IMG/VR virus record: IMGVR_UViG_3300009609_000056
Location: 1 to 25,210 of that record
DNA from: a virus
Strand: one strand, 5' to 3'
Length of the DNA stretch: 25,210 nt
Positions 1-7,693 of this stretch are shown piece by piece. Within the stretch, counting starts at the first letter, position 1. The number at the start of each line of letters is the position of its first letter. A model generated the notes under the pieces. The model was given only the letters and a program-made list of their open reading frames with translations, was not told the origin of the DNA and did no database searches. Position numbers and translations under genes: made by a program.

Positions 1-522
1 ATAGACCTTGTAATGGTCGAGGTCCGCCTCGCCGTTATCGTTCCAGTCGAGGGAGACGAGGGAGTTACCGGCGGCTGCCACGAGGTTCGTCGGCGCGGCC
101 GGCGGGGTGTCCGCCGGTGGCGGTCCGCTCGGGGTGAGCTCCGCCGTGTAGGCCGTCCGCGCGGATTCGTTCGGCCCAGGTGACGGCGCCGTGTCGAATG
201 CCGAGATCCGGTAGCGGTACGTGTGGCCGTTGACGGCCGTGTCGTCGTCGTACGAGGCAACGGAGGAGCTGAAGCGGAGCGCTGGCTGGAAGACCCCTCC
301 AACCTTCTCCTCCCGGTAGACGAAGTAGCCAGCGAGGTCCGGCTCGGTGTTGGCGTCCCAGACGAGCGCGATGGAGTTGTCCCCCGGAGTTGCGTCGAGC
401 CCGGTCGGCATTGCGGGCGGGGTGACGTCAGGCACCGGCGGCGGCGGTCCGGAGACCACCTGCCCGAGGACCCCTCCCCAGAGATCAGCCCCCCACGGTG
501 ATGGCCCTACGCCGTAGCTCAT
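1..522 (-). CDS. Fibronectin type III domain tail protein (3' part beyond window edge)
   Basis: The frame is open from an ATG at 522 to the left edge (174 codons seen), so the C-terminus is missing. After a short Pro-rich lead (about residues 1-40) comes a fibronectin type III-like domain. Its visible signatures are a start like MPTGLDATPGDNSIALVWD and a later YFVYRE and HTYRYRISAFD. A second domain begins with PTNLVAAAGNSLVSLDWND. FnIII modules in phages usually sit on tail tip or fibre proteins and are thought to help binding to the host surface. The ATG overlaps the stop of the tailspike gene (ATGA), so the two are probably translated together. FnIII identity is fairly sure; the role as an accessory tail protein is inferred from position. 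Confidence 0.7.
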   Translation of the reverse strand, partial: MSYGVGPSPWGADLWGGVLGQVVSGPPPPVPDVTPPAMPTGLDATPGDNSIALVWDANTEPDLAGYFVYREEKVGGVFQPALRFSSSVASYDDDTAVNGHTYRYRISAFDTAPSPGPNESARTAYTAELTPSGPPPADTPPAAPTNLVAAAGNSLVSLDWNDNGEADLDHYKVY

Positions 523-2219
523 GGCAGCGCGTCCACCTCCACGCCGATCTTGTAGAAGGTCGTGGCCGCAGCCGCGGTCTGCTGGACGAGGACGTCGACC
601 TGCGTTGCGCTGGGAGTTCCTACGATGACGATCTCCCGAGCCGCCGGCAGGTTCGTCCCGGAGAAGCGGAACATGGTCACCCGGAAGTTCTCGGGGAGCG
701 GGGTCACGTCGAGGTCGAGCACGACGGAGAACGTGTCCGTGCCTCCGTCGCACGCCTCGCCAGGATCCGCCGGATGCTTGAAGACGCCGTGCGTCTTCCA
801 GTTCCGGTTGTTTCGCGCGTGCGTCGTGGTCGAGTCGTTCTGGACCCGGTTGCCAGACGTTCCACCGATGAAGTTGCCGAGGAGCGACGTGTCGGCGGCC
901 GCGGAGGTGATCTCGATCGACTTCGTGGATCCCTCGATGTGGCAGCCGATGAGAGTGTTCCGGTCGCCAGCGATGCGGAAGCCGCGGTCCCCGCAGTTGA
1001 AGGCGACGCAGTTCTCGAAGGCGTTGTCATCGCCGTTCGTCGCGAGGACCTCGAAGCCGATGTCCGGGCCCTCGATCGTGACGTTCGAGAGGCGGCACCG
1101 CTTCGCCCGCTGGACGAGACCGAAGCAGACGTTCGTTGCGTGGCTCGTCCCGAGGATCCGGACGTTCGAGATGACGCTCCCGTGTGCGCCGTTTCCGAAG
1201 GTGCCGTCATCCGCCTGGAGGTCGATCCCGCCCGCGATCGTTGCCACCCCCTCGAAGGTGCAGCCGGTGACCACGACCGGTCCCCAGGCGACGAGGCCCA
1301 GCCTGTAGGAGGAAACTCCGAAGGCCGGCGTGGAGAAGTGGCAGCCGGTGATCCGGTTCCCCATGTTGTCATTCGAGCGGTTCTGGATCTCGACGAGGTT
1401 CGAGACGCACTCGGTAAAGTGACAGCCCTCGAGCGTTAGGTATTTGCAGCTCCCTCCAGAGGCGCCGGAGAGGAAGACCGCGTCACGCTTGCAGCGGATG
1501 ATCTCGACGTTCTTGAGCGTCAGCCGGGTCGTCTTCTCGAGGTAGATACCGTCAAGTCCCGAGGGGCAATTTGCCTCGTTGCCGTCGATCGTCAGGTCGC
1601 GGAAGGTGCAGCGATCGACGAGCGCGGTCGACTTGAACATCGATTTCGTGGAGCTCGCCTTGAGCTTCAGTATCGTTGCCCCCATACCCGCTCCCTGGAT
1701 CGTCAGGTTCGAGTGCGGGAGGAGATCCCCGTCGATGACGTAGGTCCCCGGCGGAATGATGAAAAGGCTCGCGGGCGCCAGGCCGTTCACGAAGGCGGTC
1801 GTGTCGTCCGTCGTCCCGTCGCCCTTCGCTCCCTTCTCTGTGGCGTAGATGGTCTGCGCCCCGATGTCCACCGCCTTCGCCTCGAGGTCGTCCCGGAGCT
1901 TGGAGGTCGAGATGAGCGCGATCTTGTAGACGACACCGGCCACGTTCTTCGCGCTCGCGGCGAGGCCGCCCTTCCCAGTCTCCTGCCCGCGGATGACGGT
2001 GAACACGTCGGTGTTCCGCGCGGTCATCCGGACGATCTCCCGGTTCGGATCGTCCGCCGGGTTGGGGTACGTGGTCGCGTTCCACCAGACCAGGTTGCAG
2101 GGGGTTGTGGGGAACCTGGAGCCCTCGCCGGTGGCGACCTGGATCGACGTGGCCGAGGAGCTGTAGCCCTGGCTCAGGGTGGCGATGGCGAAGTTGAAAA
2201 CCTCGTCGAGGGTCGGCAT
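519..2219 (-). CDS. Tailspike / pectate-lyase-like beta-helix tail protein
   Basis: 566 residues. The N-terminal 120 or so residues (FAIATLSQGYSSSATSI, then a DVFTVIRGQE segment) resemble the virion-attachment heads of tail fibres. At residues 130-140 the GAKGDGTTDDT signature marks the start of a pectate-lyase-3 type right-handed beta-helix. The body has irregular strand repeats such as LTIQGAGMGATI, LTLKNVEIIRC and RCRLSNVTIEG, followed by a beta-rich C-terminal domain (about 490-566). Such proteins bind and often cut host surface polysaccharide; the substrate cannot be read from sequence. The start at 2219 has an AGGAG ribosome site directly after two dyad copies; a second ATG four bases upstream (2223) is in another frame. 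It lies two genes downstream of the tape measure gene. Confidence 0.85.
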   Translation of the reverse strand: MPTLDEVFNFAIATLSQGYSSSATSIQVATGEGSRFPTTPCNLVWWNATTYPNPADDPNREIVRMTARNTDVFTVIRGQETGKGGLAASAKNVAGVVYKIALISTSKLRDDLEAKAVDIGAQTIYATEKGAKGDGTTDDTTAFVNGLAPASLFIIPPGTYVIDGDLLPHSNLTIQGAGMGATILKLKASSTKSMFKSTALVDRCTFRDLTIDGNEANCPSGLDGIYLEKTTRLTLKNVEIIRCKRDAVFLSGASGGSCKYLTLEGCHFTECVSNLVEIQNRSNDNMGNRITGCHFSTPAFGVSSYRLGLVAWGPVVVTGCTFEGVATIAGGIDLQADDGTFGNGAHGSVISNVRILGTSHATNVCFGLVQRAKRCRLSNVTIEGPDIGFEVLATNGDDNAFENCVAFNCGDRGFRIAGDRNTLIGCHIEGSTKSIEITSAAADTSLLGNFIGGTSGNRVQNDSTTTHARNNRNWKTHGVFKHPADPGEACDGGTDTFSVVLDLDVTPLPENFRVTMFRFSGTNLPAAREIVIVGTPSATQVDVLVQQTAAAATTFYKIGVEVDALP

Positions 2220-2230
2220 CCATGGCTCCT

Positions 2231-2259
2231 GGACGCCGGTCCGCGAGGGACGCCGGTCC
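2231..2259 (-). promoter_or_regulatory. Start-associated dyad pair upstream of tailspike
   Basis: Two perfect copies of GGACGCCGGTCC on the plus strand (GGACCGGCGTCC on the coding strand) at 2231-2242 and 2248-2259, 17 bases apart. Each is a GGAC/GTCC stem around a four-base loop. The start-proximal copy ends against the AGGAG ribosome site of the tailspike gene. It is the cleanest of ten such pairs in the window. Confidence 0.75.
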
Positions 2260-2343
2260 GTAAAGGTAGGAGGGGGGCAGGCCTTGGGTCAGCCAGCCTA
2301 CCCCCCTGTTGGGGCAGTCTCCCTGTGATGCTACGCCAGAGGG
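2260..2343 (-). promoter_or_regulatory. Gap with CCCC-AACA-GGGG hairpin and shared TGATGCTA motif
   Basis: This is part of the 124-base gap between the 130-residue protein and the tailspike. It holds a short hairpin at about 2302-2314 (coding strand CCCCAACAGGGG) and the octamer TGATGCTA (plus strand, 2326-2333), which also occurs in two other gaps at 12333 and 24245. No clear -35/-10 promoter is visible. It may hold a transcript start or attenuator for the tail fibre genes; that is inference. Confidence 0.35.
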
Positions 2344-2736
2344 CTAAACGAAGAGGATTTTCACGAGGAGGCTCGTGCCCACCTGGCCGAGCGCCATGAG
2401 CCACTCCATGAGCTCCTCGTGCCGCTTGCGGCGGCTCTCCGTGTCCTGGTCCAGGCTTTCAGCGTCGGCGAGGGCGTCGGCCGTCAGCTCGCCGAGGGAC
2501 CCTGCTCCCCGAATGAAAGCGAGCCGGGTCGCGAGCGATGCCGAGCCGCTCCAGCCCGAGAGGAGCTCCTTCAGCTTCTCGGGGCCCATGCTCTCGAGGA
2601 GATCCGACCGGGCCATGGTCGCCTCGATCGCGTCGATGGAGGCCTGCCAGAGCGGAGCCTCGCCGGCGGAGGCGTTCATCATGGAGTTGAAGGCCGCCTC
2701 GTGGGCGTTCTGGAGGGATTGAAGTAGCCAGCTCAT
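2344..2736 (-). CDS. Hypothetical protein with C-terminal hydrophobic tail
   Basis: 130 residues, not recognised. It is largely helical and amphipathic (MSWLLQSLQNAHEAAFNSMM at the start, a charged stretch with RRKRHEELMEWLM near 102-114) and ends with a hydrophobic segment, ALGQVGTSLLVKILFV. That segment could be a single C-terminal membrane anchor or a buried helix. The start at 2736 is preceded by a good AAAGGAG ribosome site. It sits between a small lipoprotein and the tailspike, where one would expect distal-tail or hub proteins, but it is far too short for those. A lysis or membrane-associated role is possible; I would not assign one. Confidence 0.7.
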   Translation of the reverse strand: MSWLLQSLQNAHEAAFNSMMNASAGEAPLWQASIDAIEATMARSDLLESMGPEKLKELLSGWSGSASLATRLAFIRGAGSLGELTADALADAESLDQDTESRRKRHEELMEWLMALGQVGTSLLVKILFV

Positions 2737-2748
2737 ACGCGCTCCTTT

Positions 2749-2967
2749 CTATGGCTGCTCGATCGCCCGGCGTACGGCGCTCCAGTCAGCTTCCTCGCCC
2801 AGAATGTAGGCCTTCATCTCGTCGGCGCTGGCGGTCCCTGCGCGGACGAGCTCGGCAGCCCTGCGGGCGCGGGCCTCGCCGGCGATGACGCTCTCGCGCA
2901 CGCGCGCGGGGATCCCGCACCCGGCGAGCAGGACGAGAATGGAAAGTGACAGCAGGGCTCGATTCAT
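2749..2967 (-). CDS. Small phage lipoprotein (possible outer spanin-like)
   Basis: 72 residues with a clear lipoprotein signal: a hydrophobic stretch SLSILVLLAGC with a lipobox (LAGC) whose Cys17 would be lipidated. The mature part is about 55 residues, Ala/Arg/Glu rich and probably helical. The start at 2967 follows an AAAGGAG ribosome site. Small lipoproteins of this size in phages can be outer-membrane spanin subunits (Rz1-like), but Rz1 proteins are usually Pro rich and paired with an overlapping inner-membrane partner, neither of which is seen here. It may instead be a surface-exclusion protein. The signal is confident; the function is open. Confidence 0.7.
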   Translation of the reverse strand: MNRALLSLSILVLLAGCGIPARVRESVIAGEARARRAAELVRAGTASADEMKAYILGEEADWSAVRRAIEQP

Positions 2968-2979
2968 GTGGGTCTCCTT

Positions 2980-5900
2980 TCACCCGAACGCGTTTCCGAG
3001 CTTCTTCCGAAGGACGAAGGGCAGCTCCTCGGCCATTGTGCGCGCGAGGGCGCGCGCGTTGGTCACGAGGGTGTTCTCCACCTTGATGGTCAATGGCTGC
3101 GGCTTGAAGCTCCGCACCATGGCGGCGATACCCGAGTCCATGGGGTCCTCCGCCGTGGCGGCCGTGAGGTTCGGCCCAAGCACGACGCCCATGACCCCCT
3201 CGACAACGTGCCGCATCATCGCGAGGAGCTCGTCCAGGGGAGCCACCACCTCGGTGCCCGCCTCGCCGATGAGGGCGTGCGTCGGGCCCGTCGTGATACC
3301 GCCCTCCTTCAGGGTCTTCCCGCCGTGGCTCGAGCTCAAGGCCTTCGCCGCACCGATGGCGGCCGCAGCCGCCGCGATGCCGAGCGCGAGACCCACGATC
3401 GGGAACTCCGCGTAAGCCGCGATGGACCCGTACACAATCTCCGTGATCTTCACCGCCACGTACTCGATCAGCATCTTGAGGACCCAGGCGATGAGGTCCG
3501 CGGCGAGAGAGGCGAAGACGCCCGACATGGCGTCCGCGAAGTTCGTCCCGCTGACGAGCATCTGGACGAAGGCATGGGCAGCCGCCTCCGCGATCCTGTT
3601 GAGCCCATCGACGATGCTGACGAAGACGTCGGCGCTCGAGACCCGGATGTCCTCGAGCCAGGTCGTCATCGCCTGCTGCATTGTCTCGAAGTCGGTCTTG
3701 AATCCCTGGATCTCCCCACGCGCCTGCTGCCAGTTGGCGACGAGCGCCTGGAAGGTCTCGTCCTGGCGGAGCTCCTCGGTGCTCGCGCCGGCGGCCTCGA
3801 GCTTGGCCGCGTAGTCGAAGACAGCGGTCTCGGCGTCGCGCAGGTTCTTCTCGAGGCCCTCGAACTGGCCGGCGAGCTTGGGCCCGAACTCGATCGTTGC
3901 CGCCAGGCCCTTGAGCCTCTCGAGGGTCGCGACGGCGTCCTTGACGCCCTGCGTCTCGCCGATCTCGATGTCGGTGCGCTTCTGCTCCTTGCCCTTCGCG
4001 ATCATGTCGGCGATCGCGCCCTCGGTCTCCTTGATCTTGGCGCCCAGGACGTCGAAGCCGCCGAGCATCCTGCCCGTGAGGTCGATGGCCGCGAGGGTCG
4101 CTCCGAGCTCCTTGTACGCCCTATCCGCCCCGGCGACGACCTTGGCTGCCTCCTCGGTCTCCTCGTTCGACTTGAGCTGCTCGAGGCGTAGGAGCTTGAT
4201 CGTGTTCGCGAGCTCGAGGACCCGCTCGTCCTCGGCCCCGAGGAGCGGGACAAGCTCCTCGAGAAGCTGGACGTCGATCGCGATCTGCGCCGCGAGTCGC
4301 TTCTGGTCATCGCCCAGGAGCTTGAAGGAGTCATTCGCGCGCTTCGATGCGTCGGCCGCGCGATTCCACGCCTCGTCGATTCCAGCCTGCTTCGCCTCTT
4401 CAGCGATGCGCGCCTGGATCGATCGCAGCGCCTCGAGCTTGTGGGTGAGCCCGGCCGCGCGGGTCTCCATCTCCTTGAAGGCCGGGCCGAGCTGCGTCCT
4501 GTCTCCGCCCTTCGCGACCTTGTCCAGCCATTCGTTGATGGCCTTGAGCTCGGCCTCGAGCTTCTGGATCTTCTCCGTACCGCCGAAGTTCTCGAAGGCG
4601 GTGCTCAGGATCTTGACCTTCTCCGCGGCCGTGGTCGCAGCTTCGCCGAGCTTCCTCGACTCCGCGGCCGCCTTGCTCATCCCGAGAGTGAAAGTCCCGA
4701 TCGCGAGGACCGCGACCGCGACCGCTGTCCCCAGGACGACAAGAGGATGTTTCGAGAGGAATGCGAGAGCGACCGAGGCTCCCTGGGCCGCCTTCGTCAC
4801 CGCGGCGAGGATCAAGAGGAGTGGGCCCAGGCCGGCGACGAGCGCGGCGAGGCCGACCGTGGCGAACTGGATCGACTCCGGCAGGTCGTGGAAGCCGCCT
4901 ATGACGACGGTCATCACCTGGAGGAGGCCGCGGAAAGCGGTCATGGCGACCTTGAGCGATGGGATCAATGCGTCCCCGAGCCTTGACGCCGCGATATCCA
5001 CGCGGTTCTTGAGCATCTCGAGCTTGGAGCCGGTCGTCCCGTAGGCGATGCCGACCGTCTCCGTCAGCGTGAGGTTCCGCTCCCACTCCGCCCGACCCTT
5101 CGCCACGGTGTCGCGTAGCGAGTCCTGCGCGTTCGACAGGTTGAGGACGACCCGCTGCAGGCGGTCAGCGTCGAGGCCGAGCTCCTCGAGGGTCCGGAAG
5201 GTCTGGCTCCCCTCCTCCGTGATTCCCTGGAGCCCCTCAAGGAATGTCGCGATCGCGTCGGCAGCGTTCTTCTTGAAGGCGACTGCGAACTCCTCCGAGC
5301 TCGTCCCGGCCACGGCCGCGAAGTCATCGAGCTCCTGGCCGCCCTTCTCGACCGCGCTCGCGATCTTCACCATGAGCTTCGAGATCGCCGTGCCGCCAGC
5401 CTCGGCCTCGACGCCCGCCGAGGCGAGCGCCGCGGAGAAGCCGAGGATCTCCGCCTGCGTCATTCCCACGACCGTGCCGGCGCCGGAGATCCTGAGCGCG
5501 AACTCGGTGATCTGCGCTTCCTGCGCCTTCGTGGTCTTACCGAGCTTCAGGATCGTGGAGGCGAGGCGATCGAACTGGGTCTCGGGTAGGCGCGTGATGT
5601 TCGCGATCTTCGCGAGCGCCGTCGCGGCGTCGATGGCGGATAGGTTCGTGGTCTCGCCCATCGCGATCATGACCTCGGTGAACTGGAGCACGTTCTCCGA
5701 GGCGATGCCGAGCTGCCCGGCCACCGAGGCGACGGCCGCGATCTCCTTCGTGGTCGCGGGGATCCTCGTCGAGAGGTCCTCGAAGCCGTGGCCGAGCTTC
5801 TTCAGGTCCTCCTCGGTGCCGTCCACGTTCTTCCGGACGGAGGCCATTGCGGTCTCGAAGCCGATAGCGCTCTTGAGCGCACCTGCGGCGAGCGCGGCCA

Positions 5901-6048
5901 TGGGGGCGGTGATGGCGAGCGACAGGCCGACGCCTGTGCGCTGGAGCTTCTCGCCCACCTTGTGGAGCTTCTGCTCGACCTTGCCCATGGTCTCGTCGAA
6001 GCCCTTGAGACTGGCACCGATCCTGACGAAGAGCTCCCCGAGGTTCAT
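2980..6048 (-). CDS. Tail tape measure protein
   Basis: 1022 residues, by far the longest gene. Tape measure proteins set tail length, act as a scaffold for tail tube polymerisation and are ejected at infection. The N-terminus (ELFVRIGASLKGFDETMGKV) and the TP901-type core around residues 60-250 (GFETAMASVRKNVDGT, ETTNLSAIDAATALAKIA) are typical. Hydrophobic segments lie near 395-460 and in the Ala-rich stretch IVGLALGIAAAAAAIG. Long charged coiled-coil stretches fill about 460-700, and a GPTHALIGEAGTEVVAPLDE motif lies near the C-terminus. At about 1.5 angstrom per residue the family rule predicts a tail of about 150 nm. The ATG overlaps the stop of the DUF6527-like gene (ATGA). Confidence 0.93.
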   Translation of the reverse strand: MNLGELFVRIGASLKGFDETMGKVEQKLHKVGEKLQRTGVGLSLAITAPMAALAAGALKSAIGFETAMASVRKNVDGTEEDLKKLGHGFEDLSTRIPATTKEIAAVASVAGQLGIASENVLQFTEVMIAMGETTNLSAIDAATALAKIANITRLPETQFDRLASTILKLGKTTKAQEAQITEFALRISGAGTVVGMTQAEILGFSAALASAGVEAEAGGTAISKLMVKIASAVEKGGQELDDFAAVAGTSSEEFAVAFKKNAADAIATFLEGLQGITEEGSQTFRTLEELGLDADRLQRVVLNLSNAQDSLRDTVAKGRAEWERNLTLTETVGIAYGTTGSKLEMLKNRVDIAASRLGDALIPSLKVAMTAFRGLLQVMTVVIGGFHDLPESIQFATVGLAALVAGLGPLLLILAAVTKAAQGASVALAFLSKHPLVVLGTAVAVAVLAIGTFTLGMSKAAAESRKLGEAATTAAEKVKILSTAFENFGGTEKIQKLEAELKAINEWLDKVAKGGDRTQLGPAFKEMETRAAGLTHKLEALRSIQARIAEEAKQAGIDEAWNRAADASKRANDSFKLLGDDQKRLAAQIAIDVQLLEELVPLLGAEDERVLELANTIKLLRLEQLKSNEETEEAAKVVAGADRAYKELGATLAAIDLTGRMLGGFDVLGAKIKETEGAIADMIAKGKEQKRTDIEIGETQGVKDAVATLERLKGLAATIEFGPKLAGQFEGLEKNLRDAETAVFDYAAKLEAAGASTEELRQDETFQALVANWQQARGEIQGFKTDFETMQQAMTTWLEDIRVSSADVFVSIVDGLNRIAEAAAHAFVQMLVSGTNFADAMSGVFASLAADLIAWVLKMLIEYVAVKITEIVYGSIAAYAEFPIVGLALGIAAAAAAIGAAKALSSSHGGKTLKEGGITTGPTHALIGEAGTEVVAPLDELLAMMRHVVEGVMGVVLGPNLTAATAEDPMDSGIAAMVRSFKPQPLTIKVENTLVTNARALARTMAEELPFVLRKKLGNAFG

Positions 6049-6338
6049 GTGTCCTCTCCGTAATCGGGGAGATCGACGGTTTGCCCCGCGAGTGCGTGGT
6101 GGCAGTCTGAGAGGAACTGGATGCGGCCGTCAGTGACGAAAGAGTGGCAGCGCTGCTCCGGCACGCTCCCGAACACCATGAGTGACGGGCTGAAGGTGGG
6201 CTTCTCGGTGGAGCCGTTCCAGGACCAGATGGGGCGGGGGGGCGTCTGGGGAAGGACGTGGAAGGGATGGTCGTACTTGCAGCCTGGGCAGTAGAAGAGC
6301 CAGATGCCGGCGCTGATTTCGTGGATCTTGGCGCCCAC
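6045..6338 (-). CDS. DUF6527-like putative metal-binding protein
   Basis: 97 residues. It matches the small DUF6527 family as I know it: a CPGC motif near the start (WLFYCPGCKYDHPFHV), a WSWNGS..KPTFSPSLMV centre, then RCHSFVTDGRIQFLSDCHHALAGQTVDLPD. The conserved Cys and His residues suggest a bound zinc ion. The biochemical role is unknown to me. It lies between the frameshifted tail chaperones and the tape measure, a position that is usually gene-free in siphophages, and it overlaps the tape measure start by four bases. It may be a passenger gene or may take part in tail assembly. Confidence 0.8.
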   Translation of the reverse strand: MGAKIHEISAGIWLFYCPGCKYDHPFHVLPQTPPRPIWSWNGSTEKPTFSPSLMVFGSVPEQRCHSFVTDGRIQFLSDCHHALAGQTVDLPDYGEDT

Positions 6339-6339
6339 G

Positions 6340-6762
6340 TCAGTTCTCCCGGTTCTTCTCGAGCGACTTCTTCATCTCGAGCTGCTTCCTCCGCGCCTCG
6401 GGATCGACGCGGGCGTTCGACTCCTCGAGCATGCCGCGGAGGTCCTCGAGGTCTGCGCCCTCGTGGTCCTCGCCGGCCAGTTGCCGGACCATGCGCGCGA
6501 GGTTCGGCTTCTTCTCGCGGAACCCCTTCACCAGGGCCGCGACCTCCGCCGCGCTTTGCTTCCGCATGAGCGACACCTCGAGCTCCTTCCCGTCGAAGAC
6601 CGTCTGAAGCTCCCGGAGGGTCAGCCTCCAGAATTCATCCGGCTTCAGGCCACAGAGCCCGCAGGCGAGGCGTTCGAGTTCTCGCCAGTCGGTAACGAGC
6701 CGGCCTTCTTCAGCATCTCCCTCACGTCCGGAGGCAGGGACTCCAGCACGTCCTCCACGTTT
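6340..6762 (-). CDS. Tail assembly chaperone, -1 frameshift extension (GT-like part)
   Basis: From the A9 run at 6760-6768 down to the stop at 6340 the -1 frame relative to the upstream chaperone is open without interruption (about 140 codons). It encodes RLVTDWRELERL, then CGLKPDEFWRLTLREL, which looks like the phage tail assembly chaperone (TAC) family pattern, then a charged helical tail ending KKSLEKNREN. Most of it has no suitable start of its own. The first in-frame ATG is at 6576, inside the domain, so it is best explained as the C-terminal part of a fusion of about 263 residues made by -1 frameshifting, like lambda gpGT. That fusion would load onto the tape measure protein while the unshifted product binds tail tube subunits. 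A separate start at 6576 would give only 78 residues. Confidence 0.75.
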   Translation of the reverse strand, partial: KRGGRAGVPASGREGDAEEGRLVTDWRELERLACGLCGLKPDEFWRLTLRELQTVFDGKELEVSLMRKQSAAEVAALVKGFREKKPNLARMVRQLAGEDHEGADLEDLRGMLEESNARVDPEARRKQLEMKKSLEKNREN

Positions 6763-7130
6763 TTTTTTGAGGCCTCGGGGACGGTTCCCTTGATCGCCTC
6801 CATGACCTTCGTAAGGACGTAGGTCAGTTTCCCCATGAGGTCATCAGGCGGCGCCTGGTCGATCAGGTCGCCGGCCTGGCGGATGGTGAGATGCTCGTCC
6901 TCGTGGAGGAGCGCCGCCCAGAGGAGGGCGCGCGTCTCGCGGAAGCCCAGGACAGAGCCGAGCCGCATGAGGTTCCCGCCGGCCGAGGCGGCCTTGGTGA
7001 AGGTCTCGTAGAGGAGCGTCAGCGCTGGCTTCCCGTACTCCGTCTCGAAGCTCGCCAGCCCGTTCGCGTCGAACTTGAGCGTGCGTTCCTTGTCGAGCAT
7101 GATCGCCACCTCGCCGCGGAACTTGTTCAT
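6645..7130 (-). CDS. Tail assembly chaperone, unshifted product (G-like)
   Basis: 161 residues. The N-terminus (EVAIMLDKERTLKFDANGLASFETEYGK) is typical of tail assembly chaperones that follow the tail tube gene in siphophages. A run of nine A lies at codons 121-124 (Ser-Lys-Lys-Asn), giving the heptamer A AAA AAC in frame. Ribosomes that do not slip make the 161-residue protein; those that slip by -1 enter the frame of the next feature. The start at 7130 has a CAGGAG ribosome site and is preceded by a dyad pair. Gene order (tube, chaperone, tape measure) supports the call. The known stoichiometry in lambda is a few percent shifted product; here the rate cannot be read. Confidence 0.85.
   Translation of the reverse strand: MNKFRGEVAIMLDKERTLKFDANGLASFETEYGKPALTLLYETFTKAASAGGNLMRLGSVLGFRETRALLWAALLHEDEHLTIRQAGDLIDQAPPDDLMGKLTYVLTKVMEAIKGTVPEASKKNVEDVLESLPPDVREMLKKAGSLPTGENSNASPAGSVA
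6757..6770 (-). other. Slippery A9 site for -1 frameshift in tail chaperone
   Basis: Coding strand TC-A9-CGT. Zero-frame codons are TCA AAA AAA AAC, which contains the heptamers A AAA AAA and A AAA AAC. The -1 frame is open on both sides of it to a TAC-like domain. In G+C-rich DNA a nine-base A run is rare; the only other one in the window is in the portal gene. Confidence 0.8.
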
Positions 7131-7142
7131 GGGTCTCCTGCT

Positions 7143-7173
7143 GGGCGCTGGTCTTCAAAGAGACGCCGGGCCC
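7143..7173 (-). promoter_or_regulatory. Start-associated dyad pair upstream of tail chaperone
   Basis: Degenerate copies on the plus strand: GGGCGCTGGTCT at 7143-7154 and GAGACGCCGGGCCC at 7160-7173. They lie between the ribosome site (CAGGAG) and the terminator-like hairpin. The pairing is less perfect than at the tailspike or capsid. Confidence 0.5.
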
Positions 7174-7187
7174 GAAAGCCGTGGGGT

Positions 7188-7232
7188 AAAAAGCGAGCCC
7201 CGCCGGCGCGGCGTGCTGACCGGCCGGCGAGG
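7188..7232 (-). terminator. Terminator-like hairpin after tail tube gene
   Basis: On the coding strand a ten-base-pair stem, CCTCGCCGGC with GCCGGCGGGG (7198-7232, one U-G pair), is followed five bases later by TTTTT (7192-7188). Placed directly after the tail tube gene, it could act as a partial terminator that lowers expression of chaperones and tape measure relative to the abundant tube protein. The gap between stem and T run makes it weaker than a classic intrinsic terminator. Confidence 0.45.
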
Positions 7233-7249
7233 ACTCAGCCAAGCGGTGC

Positions 7250-7672
7250 TTACGGTGAGTTGACGAGCGGTCCGGCTCCCTGAAATTCCGCTGTGAAAGA
7301 AACGACGTCGGACTCCGGGAACTCGCTCGAGATGTCGGTGATGATCGCCTTGCCCTCCTTCTTCTCCCCGCCGATGGGAGAGGCGTCCATCTGGACGAAG
7401 ACCTGCGTCTTCGCCGCCCACGCGGCGGTGATGTAGCCCCACGCGGAGTCCAGGGGATTGAGCGCGCCGTCGCAGCCCATGCTCCACGGGGTCCGCGTGA
7501 TGACCCCAGCGGGCCACCCGTTGTCATCCTTGTGGGTCGCGTCAGCGGTCTCCGTCGTTCGTCCGAAGGACCCGCCACGCTGCTGTCCGATGGCCACCCA
7601 GTTGGCGCCGGCTCCGCCGACGCCGTTCAGGTCCACCTTCAACTTGACTTGTCGTCCAGCCCAAACAGCCAT
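7250..7672 (-). CDS. Major tail tube protein
   Basis: 140 residues. The start (MAVWAGRQVKLKVDLNGVGG), the RTTETADATHKDD and GWPAGVITRTPWSMGCDG segments, and the predicted beta-rich fold with one helix fit the TP901-1/lambda gpV-type tail tube family. It polymerises into the hexameric rings of the tail tube around the tape measure. Position supports it: directly upstream (in transcription) of the tail chaperones, downstream of the tail terminator. A strong ribosome site (TAGGAGG) eight bases before the ATG and a hairpin after the stop suggest high expression. Confidence 0.85.
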   Translation of the reverse strand: MAVWAGRQVKLKVDLNGVGGAGANWVAIGQQRGGSFGRTTETADATHKDDNGWPAGVITRTPWSMGCDGALNPLDSAWGYITAAWAAKTQVFVQMDASPIGGEKKEGKAIITDISSEFPESDVVSFTAEFQGAGPLVNSP

Positions 7673-7693
7673 GGCCGGGGCCTCCTACGTGAG

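Noticed and set aside
498-1439. Long plus-strand open frame of 313 codons
   Set aside because: It lies antisense to the tailspike, is very rich in Arg, Asp and Val and has no domain pattern. Such shadow frames are common in G+C-rich DNA.
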